From assembly GCA_964479595.1 (NCBI GenBank), contig CAYZMU010000048.1, forward strand, positions 1 through 6,834: a stretch of 6,834 nt of DNA. Direction: 5' to 3'. Positions 1 to 6,742 of the stretch are shown here, piece after piece. A program made the translations under genes and the position numbers. Numbering within the stretch: the first letter of the stretch is position 1; the number at the start of each line of letters is the position of its first letter. The notes under the pieces are model-generated. The model did not search any database and was not told the DNA's origin. It was given only the letters and a program-made list of their open reading frames with translations. Source of the DNA: Firm-04 sp964479595. Lineage in GTDB: Bacteria > Bacillota > Clostridia > Oscillospirales > Ruminococcaceae.

Positions 1-1949
1 TTCTTGGGCTTCTCCGCCGTTTCGTCCTTCTTGGCGGCGGCCTTTTTGGGTTTCGGCTTCTTCGGCACACGGTAGTACTGCACCGAGAGCGGCGGCAGTG
101 TCAGCGAGATGGACTGGTCGAGCCCGTGCATGCCGAATTCCTCCGCCTTGACCTTTGCCTTCGCCTCGCCGCTTCCGCCGTACGCGAGCGCGTCGGAATC
201 AAACACCAGCGCGTACGTCCCTTCATAAGGAACCCCGATGCGGTAGTCCTCGCGCTTTACCGGGACGAAGTTGCAGACCACGATAATTTCGTTTTCGCTG
301 TCGTCAATGCGCCGGAAAGCGATGACGCTCTGGCGGTAGTCGTCGTTGCTAATCCACGAAAAACCCTTCCACGAGTCGTCGTTTTCCCAAAGCGGCGAAT
401 TTTCAAGATAGAATTTGTTGAGCGCCTTGGAGAACGACAGCATGGCCCCGTGCGAGGGGAAATTGTCTTTCAGCTGCCAGTCCAGCTCGGATTGGTAATC
501 CCATTCCTTCACCTGCGCGAATTCCTGCCCCATAAAGAGCAGCTTCTTGCCCGGGTGCGCGAACATATAGCAGAGGAAAGCGCGGTAGGACGCGAATTTC
601 TGCTCATAAGTCCCCGGCATTTTCTCGAGCATGGAGCATTTGCCGTAGACGACCTCGTCGTGCGAGATGGGCAGAATGTAGTTCTCCGAGAAGCAGTAGA
701 AGAACGAGAAGGTAAGCTTGTCGTGGCTGAACGCGCGGTAGAGCGGGTCCATCTTCATGTAGGAGAGCATATCGTTCATCCAGCCCATGTTCCACTTGAA
801 GTTGAAGCCCAGCCCGCCGATATCCGTAGGCTTGGTCACCAGCGGCCACGCCGTGGATTCCTCCGCGATCATCAGCACATCCGGGTGGCGCTCAAAGACC
901 GCCTGATTGAGCTGCTGCAGAAACGCGATGGCCTCCAGGTTCTCCTTGCCCCCGTTGACATTGGGGCGCCACTCGCCGTCCCTGCGGTCGTAGTCGAGAT
1001 AGAGCATCGACGCCACCGCGTCCACCCGCAGCCCGTCAATGTGGTATTCGTCCAGCCAGTTGAGCGCGGAGGAAATGAGGAAGGAGCAGACTTCCGGCCG
1101 CCCGTAGTCAAAGACTCTCGTCCCCCACGCCTTGTGTTCCTGTTTCAAAGGGTCTGTATATTCATAGAGCGGCTCGCCGTCAAACTCGTAGAGCCCCTGC
1201 GCGTCTTTGGGAAAATGCGCGGGAACCCAGTCCAGAATGACCCCGATGCCCGCCTGATGGAACATATCGATCATCTGCTTGAACTCGTCGGGCGTGCCGA
1301 AACGCGACGTCGGCGCGAAATAGCCCGTCACCTGATAGCCCCACGAGCCGTCGTAAGGGTATTCCGACAGCGGCATGAACTCGATGTGCGTGTAGGACAT
1401 CTCCTTCATGTACTCCACCATGCGCTTGGCGAATTCGAGATAGGGCAGCGGCTTGCCGTCCAGAAACGTCTGCCACGACGGCAGATGCACCTCATAGATA
1501 TTCATGGGGCTTTTATAGACGTTCTTCTTCCGCTTCGCCTCCGCCCACGCCTCGTCGTGCCAGACATACTCCGACTCAAAGAGCTTGGTGGCGTTCTGCG
1601 GCGCGGTCTCGAAATGCCGCCCGTACGGGTCGTTCTTGAGCAGAATCCTCCCCGAGCGCGTTTCGATGCTGAACTTGTAGATAGTGTACTGCGGCATCTT
1701 GGGAACCTTTAACTCCCACACCTCATCGGCCGCCTTGCCCATGGGGTTGCGCGCGCGGTCCCATTCATTGAAGTCCCCGACCAGCGAAACGCTCACCGCT
1801 CTGGGCGCCCATACGCGAAATACGGTGAATTCCCCCTCCGTGTGCGCCCCGAAATACTTCTGCGCCTGGAAATTCTTCCCTTGGTGGAACACATACAGAG
1901 GAAACGCCTTCTCGTCCTGCGCCTCAGCCGGCGCTGTGTTCTCGTTCAT
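1..1949 (-). CDS. glgB: 1,4-alpha-glucan (glycogen) branching enzyme GlgB, 3' end outside window
   Basis: Cytoplasmic GH13 enzyme that cuts alpha-1,4-glucan chains and re-attaches the pieces by alpha-1,6 bonds during glycogen synthesis. I translated 649 codons with no stop before the left edge. Residues about 35-115 form a CBM48 module (FRVWAP, LVGDFNEWD). The GH13 barrel follows, with region I LDWVPAHFP (D240, H245), region II DGLRVDAV (nucleophile D310), region III AEEST (acid/base E363) and region IV LPISHDEV (D431). The spacing of D310, E363 and D431 matches that recalled for E. coli GlgB (405/458/526), so the enzyme should be active. Length is Bacillus-type, without the extra E. coli N-terminal module. 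The conserved core ends near residue 628 (QYYRV) and is followed by at least 21 Lys/Pro/Ala-rich residues, which is unusual. The ATG at 1949 was chosen because AAGGGAAAGGA lies about 10 bases upstream. An in-frame ATG at 1973 would add eight residues but has no visible ribosome binding site. Other glg genes may lie to the left, outside the window. Confidence 0.96.
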   Translation of the reverse strand, partial: MNENTAPAEAQDEKAFPLYVFHQGKNFQAQKYFGAHTEGEFTVFRVWAPRAVSVSLVGDFNEWDRARNPMGKAADEVWELKVPKMPQYTIYKFSIETRSGRILLKNDPYGRHFETAPQNATKLFESEYVWHDEAWAEAKRKKNVYKSPMNIYEVHLPSWQTFLDGKPLPYLEFAKRMVEYMKEMSYTHIEFMPLSEYPYDGSWGYQVTGYFAPTSRFGTPDEFKQMIDMFHQAGIGVILDWVPAHFPKDAQGLYEFDGEPLYEYTDPLKQEHKAWGTRVFDYGRPEVCSFLISSALNWLDEYHIDGLRVDAVASMLYLDYDRRDGEWRPNVNGGKENLEAIAFLQQLNQAVFERHPDVLMIAEESTAWPLVTKPTDIGGLGFNFKWNMGWMNDMLSYMKMDPLYRAFSHDKLTFSFFYCFSENYILPISHDEVVYGKCSMLEKMPGTYEQKFASYRAFLCYMFAHPGKKLLFMGQEFAQVKEWDYQSELDWQLKDNFPSHGAMLSFSKALNKFYLENSPLWENDDSWKGFSWISNDDYRQSVIAFRRIDDSENEIIVVCNFVPVKREDYRIGVPYEGTYALVFDSDALAYGGSGEAKAKVKAEEFGMHGLDQSISLTLPPLSVQYYRVPKKPKPKKAAAKKDETAEKPK

Positions 1950-2023
1950 TCTCCCCGCGTCCTTTCCCTTCATTTTGCCGTATGTCCGGCCGTCAGTCTC
2001 CGGGCACACTTCGCCTTATATTT

Positions 2024-2052
2024 ATTTTATCATAGCTGGGGCAAAATTGCAA
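2024..2052 (-). promoter_or_regulatory. Sigma-A promoter of glgB
   Basis: Reading the minus strand, TTGCAA (-35, 2047-2052) is separated by 17 bases from TAAAAT (-10, 2024-2029). A TG one base before the -10 makes it an extended -10 element. Transcription should begin near 2017, giving a leader of about 65-70 bases before the ATG at 1949. I see no riboswitch-like structure in that leader. Confidence 0.75.
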
Positions 2053-2163
2053 GGATTTTGCGCGTTTCGCCGAAATTTTTGGGACTTCACACAGTTTTTC
2101 GCGCTCCGATTGTGCATATTGCCCAAAATGAACGCCCTTCAAAGCCCGTTTTTGCCATTTCCC
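2053..2163. other. AT-richer intergenic stretch, nothing recognised
   Basis: Spacer between the tRNA-Pro terminator and the glgB -35 box. It is visibly richer in A/T than the surrounding genes and has several short T and A runs. I see no gene, repeat or convincing hairpin in it. An 80-codon minus-strand frame spans it but also runs through the tRNA, so it is not taken as a gene. Confidence 0.5.
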
Positions 2164-2200
2164 AAAAGAAAGCCCGCCCCCCGGGGAAAGGGAAAGCGGG
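2164..2200 (-). terminator. Rho-independent terminator after tRNA-Pro
   Basis: On the minus strand CCCGC (2196-2200) pairs with GCGGG (2173-2177). A further CCC/GGG (2190-2192 with 2178-2180) extends the stem past a three-base bulge. It is followed by CTTTCTTTT (2164-2172). It begins about six bases after the tRNA 3' end, so it most likely ends the tRNA transcript. The T-tract is interrupted by a C, so efficiency is uncertain. Confidence 0.7.
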
Positions 2201-2205
2201 TCAAA

Positions 2206-2278
2206 TCGGAGTGACAGGATTCGAACCTGCGGCATCCTGCTCCCAAAGCAGGCGCGCTGCCAGCTGCGCTACACCCCG
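2206..2278 (-). tRNA. tRNA-Pro (anticodon UGG)
   Basis: A complete 73-base cloverleaf can be drawn. Acceptor CGGGGTG pairs with CACTCCG (one G-U pair), D stem is GCGC/GCGC, anticodon stem is CCTGC/GCAGG with loop TTTGGGA, T stem is GCAGG/CCTGT with loop TTCGAAT, and the discriminator base is A. The anticodon TGG (2243-2245 on the plus strand) reads CCA and, by wobble, other proline codons. The terminal CCA is not encoded, because the acceptor is followed by TTTGA, so it must be added by tRNA nucleotidyltransferase. The gene stands alone between a strong promoter and a terminator. Confidence 0.97.
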
Positions 2279-2288
2279 GCACCTCTCT

Positions 2289-2317
2289 ATTCTATCACAT
2301 TTCGCGCGCCCTGTCAA
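2289..2317 (-). promoter_or_regulatory. Near-consensus sigma-A promoter of tRNA-Pro
   Basis: On the minus strand a perfect TTGACA (2312-2317) is separated by exactly 17 bases from TAGAAT (2289-2294). The mature tRNA starts 11 bases past the -10 box, so the 5' leader is only about 3-6 bases and RNase P has very little to remove. The sequence after the -10 box, AGAGAGG, is shared with the promoter of the 668-residue gene. Confidence 0.9.
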
Positions 2318-2329
2318 GGCTTTTTACGC

Positions 2330-2359
2330 AAAGGGACGCCCTGTCCAAAGAGCGTCCCT
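2330..2359 (-). terminator. Possible terminator of the pseudokinase gene
   Basis: An eight-base-pair stem (2332-2339 with 2352-2359, AGGGACGC against GCGTCCCT) encloses a 12-base loop. It lies 35 bases past the TAG stop of the gene at 2394 and just before the tRNA promoter. On the minus strand only TTT follows before GCG, so the T-tract is poor. It may be a weak terminator or need a termination factor. Confidence 0.45.
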
Positions 2360-2393
2360 CAAAGGTTTCCTGATTGGTTTATCCCCGCGAAAG

Positions 2394-4400
2394 CTACTGC
2401 GCGCCGCCGTTATTATCCATCGGCGCCTGTGTGACCGCGGGAGCCTGCGTCGCGGGCGCCTCTGTCGCGGGAGGCTGTGTGACCGCGGGTGCCTCTGTCA
2501 CCGCTGCCTTCGTCGTCGTGGAAGTGGTGGAGGCGCTCCATGAGTAGCGCGTGCTCGAGGTGGACGAGGTGGAAGAGGTGGAATAGGTGTAGACGGGATT
2601 GCTCGCGTAGTAGACGATGATCTCGTAGTCTTCCATCACATCGACAATTGTTCCGACTTCCGGCTCTACCCCGCAGACATTGCCGTTTGCGTAGTGGTAG
2701 TCAACCTTCGCCTTGTAGATGACCCGCTTGCCGCTTGCGGGGGCTGTCGTGGTCGCGGAGGTCGTCGCGGGCTTGCCCCATGTGCGCTTGGTCGTGGCGG
2801 CGTAGTCGTCGCCCTCCCGCGCGGGCTCAAACCCTAAGTCCTCAAGCTTTGTCAGGTAGGTGTCCAGCGTGCAGCCGTAAAAATCCGGTATGGCGATCTT
2901 GGAAGAGCCCTTGCTCACCTTGACTTTCACGGTGCTGCCGCTCATGAACGGCGTGCCTTCCTCAATCTCCTGCTCGATGATGGTGTCCTTGCGGTATTCC
3001 TCCGAAAAGACGTATTCCGGCTCCAGTTCCAGCCAGCCCGCCATCGCGTCCTTCTTAATCTGGAAGTTCATCCCCACCAGCTGCGGCATGATGCTGTCGT
3101 AGTCGGGGACACTGCTGGAATCCGCGGGCGCCGCCGTCACGACATTGCTGCCCTCCATGGAGGACCAGCGGTTGCCCTCGTCAAGCGGCTGGTCGCCGTA
3201 GCGGTTGAGCAGCCGCAGAAACACCAGCACCACAATCGTCACAATCGCGAAGAACAGCACCGCGATGAGAATCGGCGCCCGGATGCGCTCAAAGACCGAA
3301 GGCTGCGCGGCCGCCTCTTCCTCGCCTTCCCGCGCGTAGACATCTTCCCTTTCCCTCGGAGCGGGCTCTCTCACGGGCGGCTCCTCGTAGATTTCTTCCA
3401 CAGGTTCGGCGCGTCTGGGCGCCGCGGCGCGCGGGGGCTCTTCCGTGCCCTCAAAAAGCTCCGTCACAAGGTCCGTCACCGTGGGAATGCGCTGCGAGCT
3501 TTCCAGCGCCATGCCCCGCATAATCGCGTCCGACACGCCTTTCGGGATTTCGGGGTTGATGTCCGCGGGCGGTACCAGGCTGTCGTAGTCCATGCGCGTG
3601 GGCGCGTCCGTCGCCCTGCAGCCCGTCAGAATGCGGTACAGCACCGCGCTGATGCCGTAGACGTCCGTCCATGTGCCCTGCTGCTGCACCGTGCCGTACT
3701 GTTCCGGCGCGGCGTAGCCGTCGTAGAGTTCCGCCTCCAGCTCGCTCTCGCCCGTGCGCACCGCCGAAATGCAGAACCCGGAAAGCTTCAGCTCGCCGTC
3801 CTTCGTCACGAAAATCGTGTCGGGGCTCAGCGCGCGGTGCAGAATCCCCGCGTTGTGCAGAATGCTCAGTGTCGTAAAGAGCGGGGGAAAAATCCTGCGC
3901 ACCGTCTTCCAGCTCAGTTCCCCCGCGTTCTCGCGCAGATACGTCAGCAGTGTCCTGCCCTCAAGATATTCGTAGACCGCGTAGGTCGTGTTGTTCTCCG
4001 AGATGAGGTCCAGCGCCGGGTTTAAGTGGCTCAGCCCGCGCTGCTTGGCAAGCGCCTTGTTGAGCTCGGTGTATTCTATCATCAGCGCCTTGTACTGCGC
4101 CAAGTGGTCCGGCGCCACATTGACGAGCGGCGAGCCCGCCACGCGCGAGCACAATTGCAGCGGCAGATACTCGCGCACCAGCACCTTGCAGCCGAAATTG
4201 AGGTCCAGCCCGAGATAGGTGATGCCCTCACCGTTCTGCTTGAGTCTCTTCCCTATCAGATAGCGCCCGTCAATCTTGCTGCCGGGCTCTAGGTCGCTTG
4301 AAAGCCTTGCGGCGGTTTTGTCATATCCGCAGCGCGGGCAAACGGATTCCCCCTGCGGCAGCGGTTCCATACAGCCCCAGCAAAGGTTCGTCTCGTCCAT
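2394..4400 (-). CDS. Membrane-anchored pseudokinase: zinc ribbon, kinase fold, TM helix, PASTA-like repeats
   Basis: The 668-residue protein starts at an ATG with AAGGAG seven bases upstream. Layout: zinc ribbon CxxC-x10-CxxC (C7, C10, C21, C24); protein-kinase fold about 45-315; acidic Pro/Glu linker about 318-368; one transmembrane helix about 374-398; two PASTA-like domains about 436-497 and 502-598; Ser/Thr then Thr/Ala/Pro tail 605-660. The kinase-fold landmarks are clear (GITYLGLD, YEYLEGRTL, APEQ at 231-234, DVYG at 246-249, R304). The catalytic positions are not kept: the glycine loop is LKQNGEG, the VAIK lysine is R76, HRD is HRA (A190), the catalytic-loop Asn is T195, and DFG is GFC (G208). 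Active relatives of this architecture phosphorylate Ser/Thr after PASTA domains sense muropeptides or lipid II. I infer this one binds or signals without catalysis. The frame is intact over the full length, so it is not decaying. It is transcribed alone from its own promoter; no phosphatase, FHA or second kinase gene is in the window. Confidence 0.9.
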   Translation of the reverse strand: MDETNLCWGCMEPLPQGESVCPRCGYDKTAARLSSDLEPGSKIDGRYLIGKRLKQNGEGITYLGLDLNFGCKVLVREYLPLQLCSRVAGSPLVNVAPDHLAQYKALMIEYTELNKALAKQRGLSHLNPALDLISENNTTYAVYEYLEGRTLLTYLRENAGELSWKTVRRIFPPLFTTLSILHNAGILHRALSPDTIFVTKDGELKLSGFCISAVRTGESELEAELYDGYAAPEQYGTVQQQGTWTDVYGISAVLYRILTGCRATDAPTRMDYDSLVPPADINPEIPKGVSDAIMRGMALESSQRIPTVTDLVTELFEGTEEPPRAAAPRRAEPVEEIYEEPPVREPAPREREDVYAREGEEEAAAQPSVFERIRAPILIAVLFFAIVTIVVLVFLRLLNRYGDQPLDEGNRWSSMEGSNVVTAAPADSSSVPDYDSIMPQLVGMNFQIKKDAMAGWLELEPEYVFSEEYRKDTIIEQEIEEGTPFMSGSTVKVKVSKGSSKIAIPDFYGCTLDTYLTKLEDLGFEPAREGDDYAATTKRTWGKPATTSATTTAPASGKRVIYKAKVDYHYANGNVCGVEPEVGTIVDVMEDYEIIVYYASNPVYTYSTSSTSSTSSTRYSWSASTTSTTTKAAVTEAPAVTQPPATEAPATQAPAVTQAPMDNNGGAQ
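2421..2513 (-). repeat. Repetitive Thr/Ala/Pro tail of the pseudokinase
   Basis: This in-frame segment encodes residues 630-660, a run of TEAPA, TQPPA, TEAPA, TQAPA and TQAP units. At DNA level a 15-base direct repeat (CTGTGTGACCGCGGG on the plus strand) occurs at 2427-2441 and 2475-2489, an offset of 48 bases or 16 codons. Length variation by slippage would keep the frame if whole units are gained or lost. The tail is outside the cell in the predicted topology. Confidence 0.75.
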
Positions 4401-4451
4401 TCGAGTTCTCCTTCCCTTCCTCTTGCTTCCCCCGTGTCCTTATTCCTCTCT

Positions 4452-4480
4452 ATTTTACCATGTTTGCCCGCGCTTGTCAA
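4452..4480 (-). promoter_or_regulatory. Strong sigma-A promoter of the pseudokinase gene
   Basis: On the minus strand TTGACA (4475-4480) is separated by 17 bases from TAAAAT (4452-4457). Transcription should begin near 4445, giving a leader of about 45 bases that ends in a good ribosome binding site. The promoter lies 55 bases past the stop of the preceding gene, and I see no terminator between them, so read-through from upstream is also possible. Confidence 0.87.
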
Positions 4481-4535
4481 TCTTTTTTCCTCTTTGCGGT
4501 TAATTTGTATCCATTCTGTAATAATCCCCGGCGCT

Positions 4536-5321
4536 TTAAGAAGGCGTGCCGAACAGCAGGCTTTCAATATAGTTTATCCGCGCGTCGGTGACGGACTGAA
4601 GCTTGCCGTCCTCGCCCCAGACAGCGGTGATGACATAGGAAACGGTGTCGGAATGGTTGTCCGGGTCCTCGTAGCAGTAGCGGTAGACGCGCGTTTCCGT
4701 CTTGTCCGCGCCGTAGGTGACACTGTAGGCGGGCAGGTCAAGCGTATCCTCCGCCGTCTGGACATCCGCCCCCTGCGGTATCAGATTCGTCTCGATATAC
4801 GCCTTGCGCGGTGTGCCGAACAGGTTCTTTTCCAGCGCCTCGAAATTATAGTACACGACATTTTGCAGGTTCTCCCCGTCCGTGCCGCAGAGGATGGCCC
4901 ATTGCGGCAGCTTTACGCCCTCAAGATCGCAGGTTTTGCGGCTCTGCGCGTACGCCCCCGAACTGATTGCGGCGTTTTGCAGCACCGCGTAGTCGCTCTG
5001 GTTTGTGAGCGTGACATTCGCGCTCTTTTCGGCGTCGGTAACCCTCGCACCGACCGAGAGCGACAGCTTCTTCGCTATCCGCGCGCCGTCGTCCGAACGC
5101 ACCCGCAGGTAGATAAGCAGCCAGATAAGCACGATTAGCACCGCCGCCACGCAGAGTACAATCAGCACCGTTCTGGCCCGTCCCCCGCGCTTCTTCTTCG
5201 GGGCTTTCTTTTTCTCCTTTTTCTCCCCGCCGCCGCGCTCCTCCCTTTTCGTTTCCGGGGCTTCCTCATCCTCCAGCCCTTCGCTGAAGTACTCGTTCAT
5301 GGAATATTCGTCCTGTGCCAT
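4536..5321 (-). CDS. Hypothetical single-pass membrane protein with charged cytoplasmic tail
   Basis: I do not recognise a family for this 261-residue protein. The N-terminal 50 residues are highly charged: first acidic (about 14-27), then a lysine/arginine block with KKEKKK and APKKKR (about 34-50). One strongly hydrophobic helix follows (about 51-72, rich in V, L and I). The basic block before the helix predicts the N-terminus inside and residues 73-261 outside. The outer part has three cysteines (131, 145, 216), many aromatic residues near its end, and alternating hydrophobic/polar patterns that suggest beta structure. No catalytic motif is visible. The ATG at 5321 has AAAGGAG about nine bases upstream; a second in-frame Met at residue 8 is less well placed. 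It lies 56 bases downstream of the PLP-enzyme gene with no visible terminator, so the two are probably co-transcribed. A role at the cell envelope is inference from topology only. Confidence 0.85.
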   Translation of the reverse strand: MAQDEYSMNEYFSEGLEDEEAPETKREERGGGEKKEKKKAPKKKRGGRARTVLIVLCVAAVLIVLIWLLIYLRVRSDDGARIAKKLSLSVGARVTDAEKSANVTLTNQSDYAVLQNAAISSGAYAQSRKTCDLEGVKLPQWAILCGTDGENLQNVVYYNFEALEKNLFGTPRKAYIETNLIPQGADVQTAEDTLDLPAYSVTYGADKTETRVYRYCYEDPDNHSDTVSYVITAVWGEDGKLQSVTDARINYIESLLFGTPS

Positions 5322-5377
5322 TGCTCAGACTCCTTTCCTGTAGGTTTGGGTGTGGGTTTTGTTTTCAGGCCGCCGTC

Positions 5378-6640
5378 TCAGAACCGCAGCAGCCCTTTAT
5401 CAAGCATTGTCTGTGCCGCGCGCAGCACCCCCGCTCTGGCGGCGCCGTAGGTAAGCCCGCCCTGCAGATAGACCGCGTACGGCTCGCGCAGAGGCGCGTC
5501 CGCGGAAAGTTCTATGGACGCCCCGGCGGTGAAAGTCCCCGCCGCCATGATAACCTGAGCGTCATAGCCCGGCATATCCCACGGCTCGGGCACGGCAAAC
5601 GCGTCCACCGGCGACCCGGCCTGTATCCCCTCGCAGAAAGCCTTGACTCTTTCGGGGGTTTCAAGACACAGCACGGTTATGATGTCGCCGTTTTGCGGGA
5701 TTTTCTCGGGCAGGCATTTTACCCCGAACCCCCCAAAGAGCGCCGCCGCGAAAGCCCCGGTTTTGCGCGCGTTCGCGGTAATTTCGGGCGCCAGAAAAAG
5801 CCCCAGATACATCTCCCTGAGCGTGTCGAGCGAGCAGCCCGTCTCCCGCCCCGTGCCCGGACAGAAGAGGGAGCGCGCGCACTGTTCCACCAAGTCCGCA
5901 CGTCCCGCGAGATAGCCGCCCCCGCGCGCCACACCGCCGCCGGGGTTCTTGATAAGCGAGCCAGCGAGCAGGTCCGCGCCCGCGTCGGAAGGTTCTTTCG
6001 TGTCCGTAAATTCCCCGTAGCAGTTGTCCGTCAGCACGATGATATCGGGATTGGCGCTCTTTACGGCTCTGACAATCTCCCCGATATCCTCAACTGTCAG
6101 CGCCGCGCGCAGCGAATAGCCTCTCGAACGCTGGATATACGCCATCTTCGCGCCCTTCGCGGCATCGTGTATGGTTTCCGGATCCGGCTTGCCGTCGGGA
6201 CGCAAATCGCACTGGCGGTACTTGACACCGAATTCCTTGAGCGAGCCGCTCCCGCGCCGCAGCCCGATGACTTCCTCCAGCGTATCGTAGGGCGCCCCCG
6301 TTACGCTCAGCAGCGTGTCGCCCGGTCTCAGCACCCCGAACAGCGCCGCGGAAAGCGCGTGCGTTCCCGAAACGAAATGATGCCTCGCCAGCGCGTCCTG
6401 CGTATGAAACACGTCCGCGTAGACCTTATCGAGCGTGTCGCGTCCCAAGTCATCATACCCGTAGCCCGTGGTGCCGCTCAGACACGCGGCGCTGACACGG
6501 TTTTTCTGCATGGCGTAGAGCACTTTCTCACAGCACTCCCGCGCGGTTTCGTCTATTTCGCGAAAAGCGCCCTCCAGCGTGTCCTCCGCGCGCCTTGCCG
6601 CCTCCAGCAGCCGCGCGTCAAACCCGAACAGATTCTCCAC
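5378..6640 (-). CDS. PLP-dependent methionine gamma-lyase/aluminium-resistance family protein (YnbB-like)
   Basis: This 420-residue protein is a fold-type I PLP enzyme of the group annotated as cystathionine beta-lyase family involved in aluminium resistance (COG4100; B. subtilis YnbB), and length fits that family. Visible signatures are SGTHALSAALFGVLRPGD (residues 91-108, cofactor phosphate region), LTDNCYGEF (203-211, D205 expected to contact the pyridine nitrogen) and SLIKNPGGG (228-236, K231 expected to form the Schiff base). The C-terminal GLTYGAARAG is also typical as I recall it. The family probably cleaves sulfur amino acids by gamma- or beta-elimination, but its natural substrate is not certain. 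The start is GTG at 6640, chosen because AGGAGG lies about six bases upstream; it is not the more common ATG. It is the first gene of a probable two-gene unit with the membrane protein at 4536-5321. I could not find a convincing promoter upstream. Confidence 0.93.
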   Translation of the reverse strand: MENLFGFDARLLEAARRAEDTLEGAFREIDETARECCEKVLYAMQKNRVSAACLSGTTGYGYDDLGRDTLDKVYADVFHTQDALARHHFVSGTHALSAALFGVLRPGDTLLSVTGAPYDTLEEVIGLRRGSGSLKEFGVKYRQCDLRPDGKPDPETIHDAAKGAKMAYIQRSRGYSLRAALTVEDIGEIVRAVKSANPDIIVLTDNCYGEFTDTKEPSDAGADLLAGSLIKNPGGGVARGGGYLAGRADLVEQCARSLFCPGTGRETGCSLDTLREMYLGLFLAPEITANARKTGAFAAALFGGFGVKCLPEKIPQNGDIITVLCLETPERVKAFCEGIQAGSPVDAFAVPEPWDMPGYDAQVIMAAGTFTAGASIELSADAPLREPYAVYLQGGLTYGAARAGVLRAAQTMLDKGLLRF

Positions 6641-6667
6641 TTTCCCCCTCCTCTTTTATATCCGCTC

Positions 6668-6729
6668 TATGTTGTTGGTGGAAGTAATGTTATCCCCGAA
6701 GCAGGTTATGTTGGCGGAGTTGTTATGTT
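6668..6729. repeat. Short repeated TATGTT motifs in the leader of the PLP-enzyme gene
   Basis: On the plus strand GTTATGTT occurs at 6705-6712 and 6722-6729, 17 bases apart, and a third TATGTT begins at 6669. Each is followed by a G/T-rich stretch containing GTTG. The copies lie 30-90 bases upstream of the GTG start. They could be operator half-sites or simply biased sequence; no regulator can be named. Confidence 0.35.
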
Positions 6730-6742
6730 TGGGTGTTGCCGC

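Noticed and set aside
126..1712. 528-codon plus-strand open frame
   Set aside because: It lies antisense to glgB, whose minus-strand translation matches the branching-enzyme family from end to end. The plus-strand product is Arg/Val/His-rich with no recognisable motif, as expected for a GC-rich shadow frame.
1950..1973. Alternative upstream ATG start for glgB at 1973
   Set aside because: It is in frame but has no Shine-Dalgarno sequence upstream, whereas the ATG at 1949 has AAGGGAAAGGA at a workable distance.
1993..2235. 80-codon minus-strand frame between tRNA and glgB
   Set aside because: Its first codons lie inside the tRNA T-arm and it passes through the terminator and the glgB promoter, so it is not a credible gene.
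1684..2543. Overlapping plus-strand frames of 176 and 233 codons across the glgB/tRNA region
   Set aside because: They cross the start of glgB, the tRNA-Pro gene and the end of the pseudokinase gene, and have no ribosome binding site or recognisable product.
4481..4535. Terminator between the membrane protein gene and the pseudokinase promoter
   Set aside because: I could not draw a stable stem followed by a T-tract on the minus strand in this interval.
6655..6660. TATAAA as a -10 box for the PLP-enzyme gene
   Set aside because: Seventeen bases further upstream is TTCCAC, a poor -35 match, and the transcript would start within the ribosome binding site.
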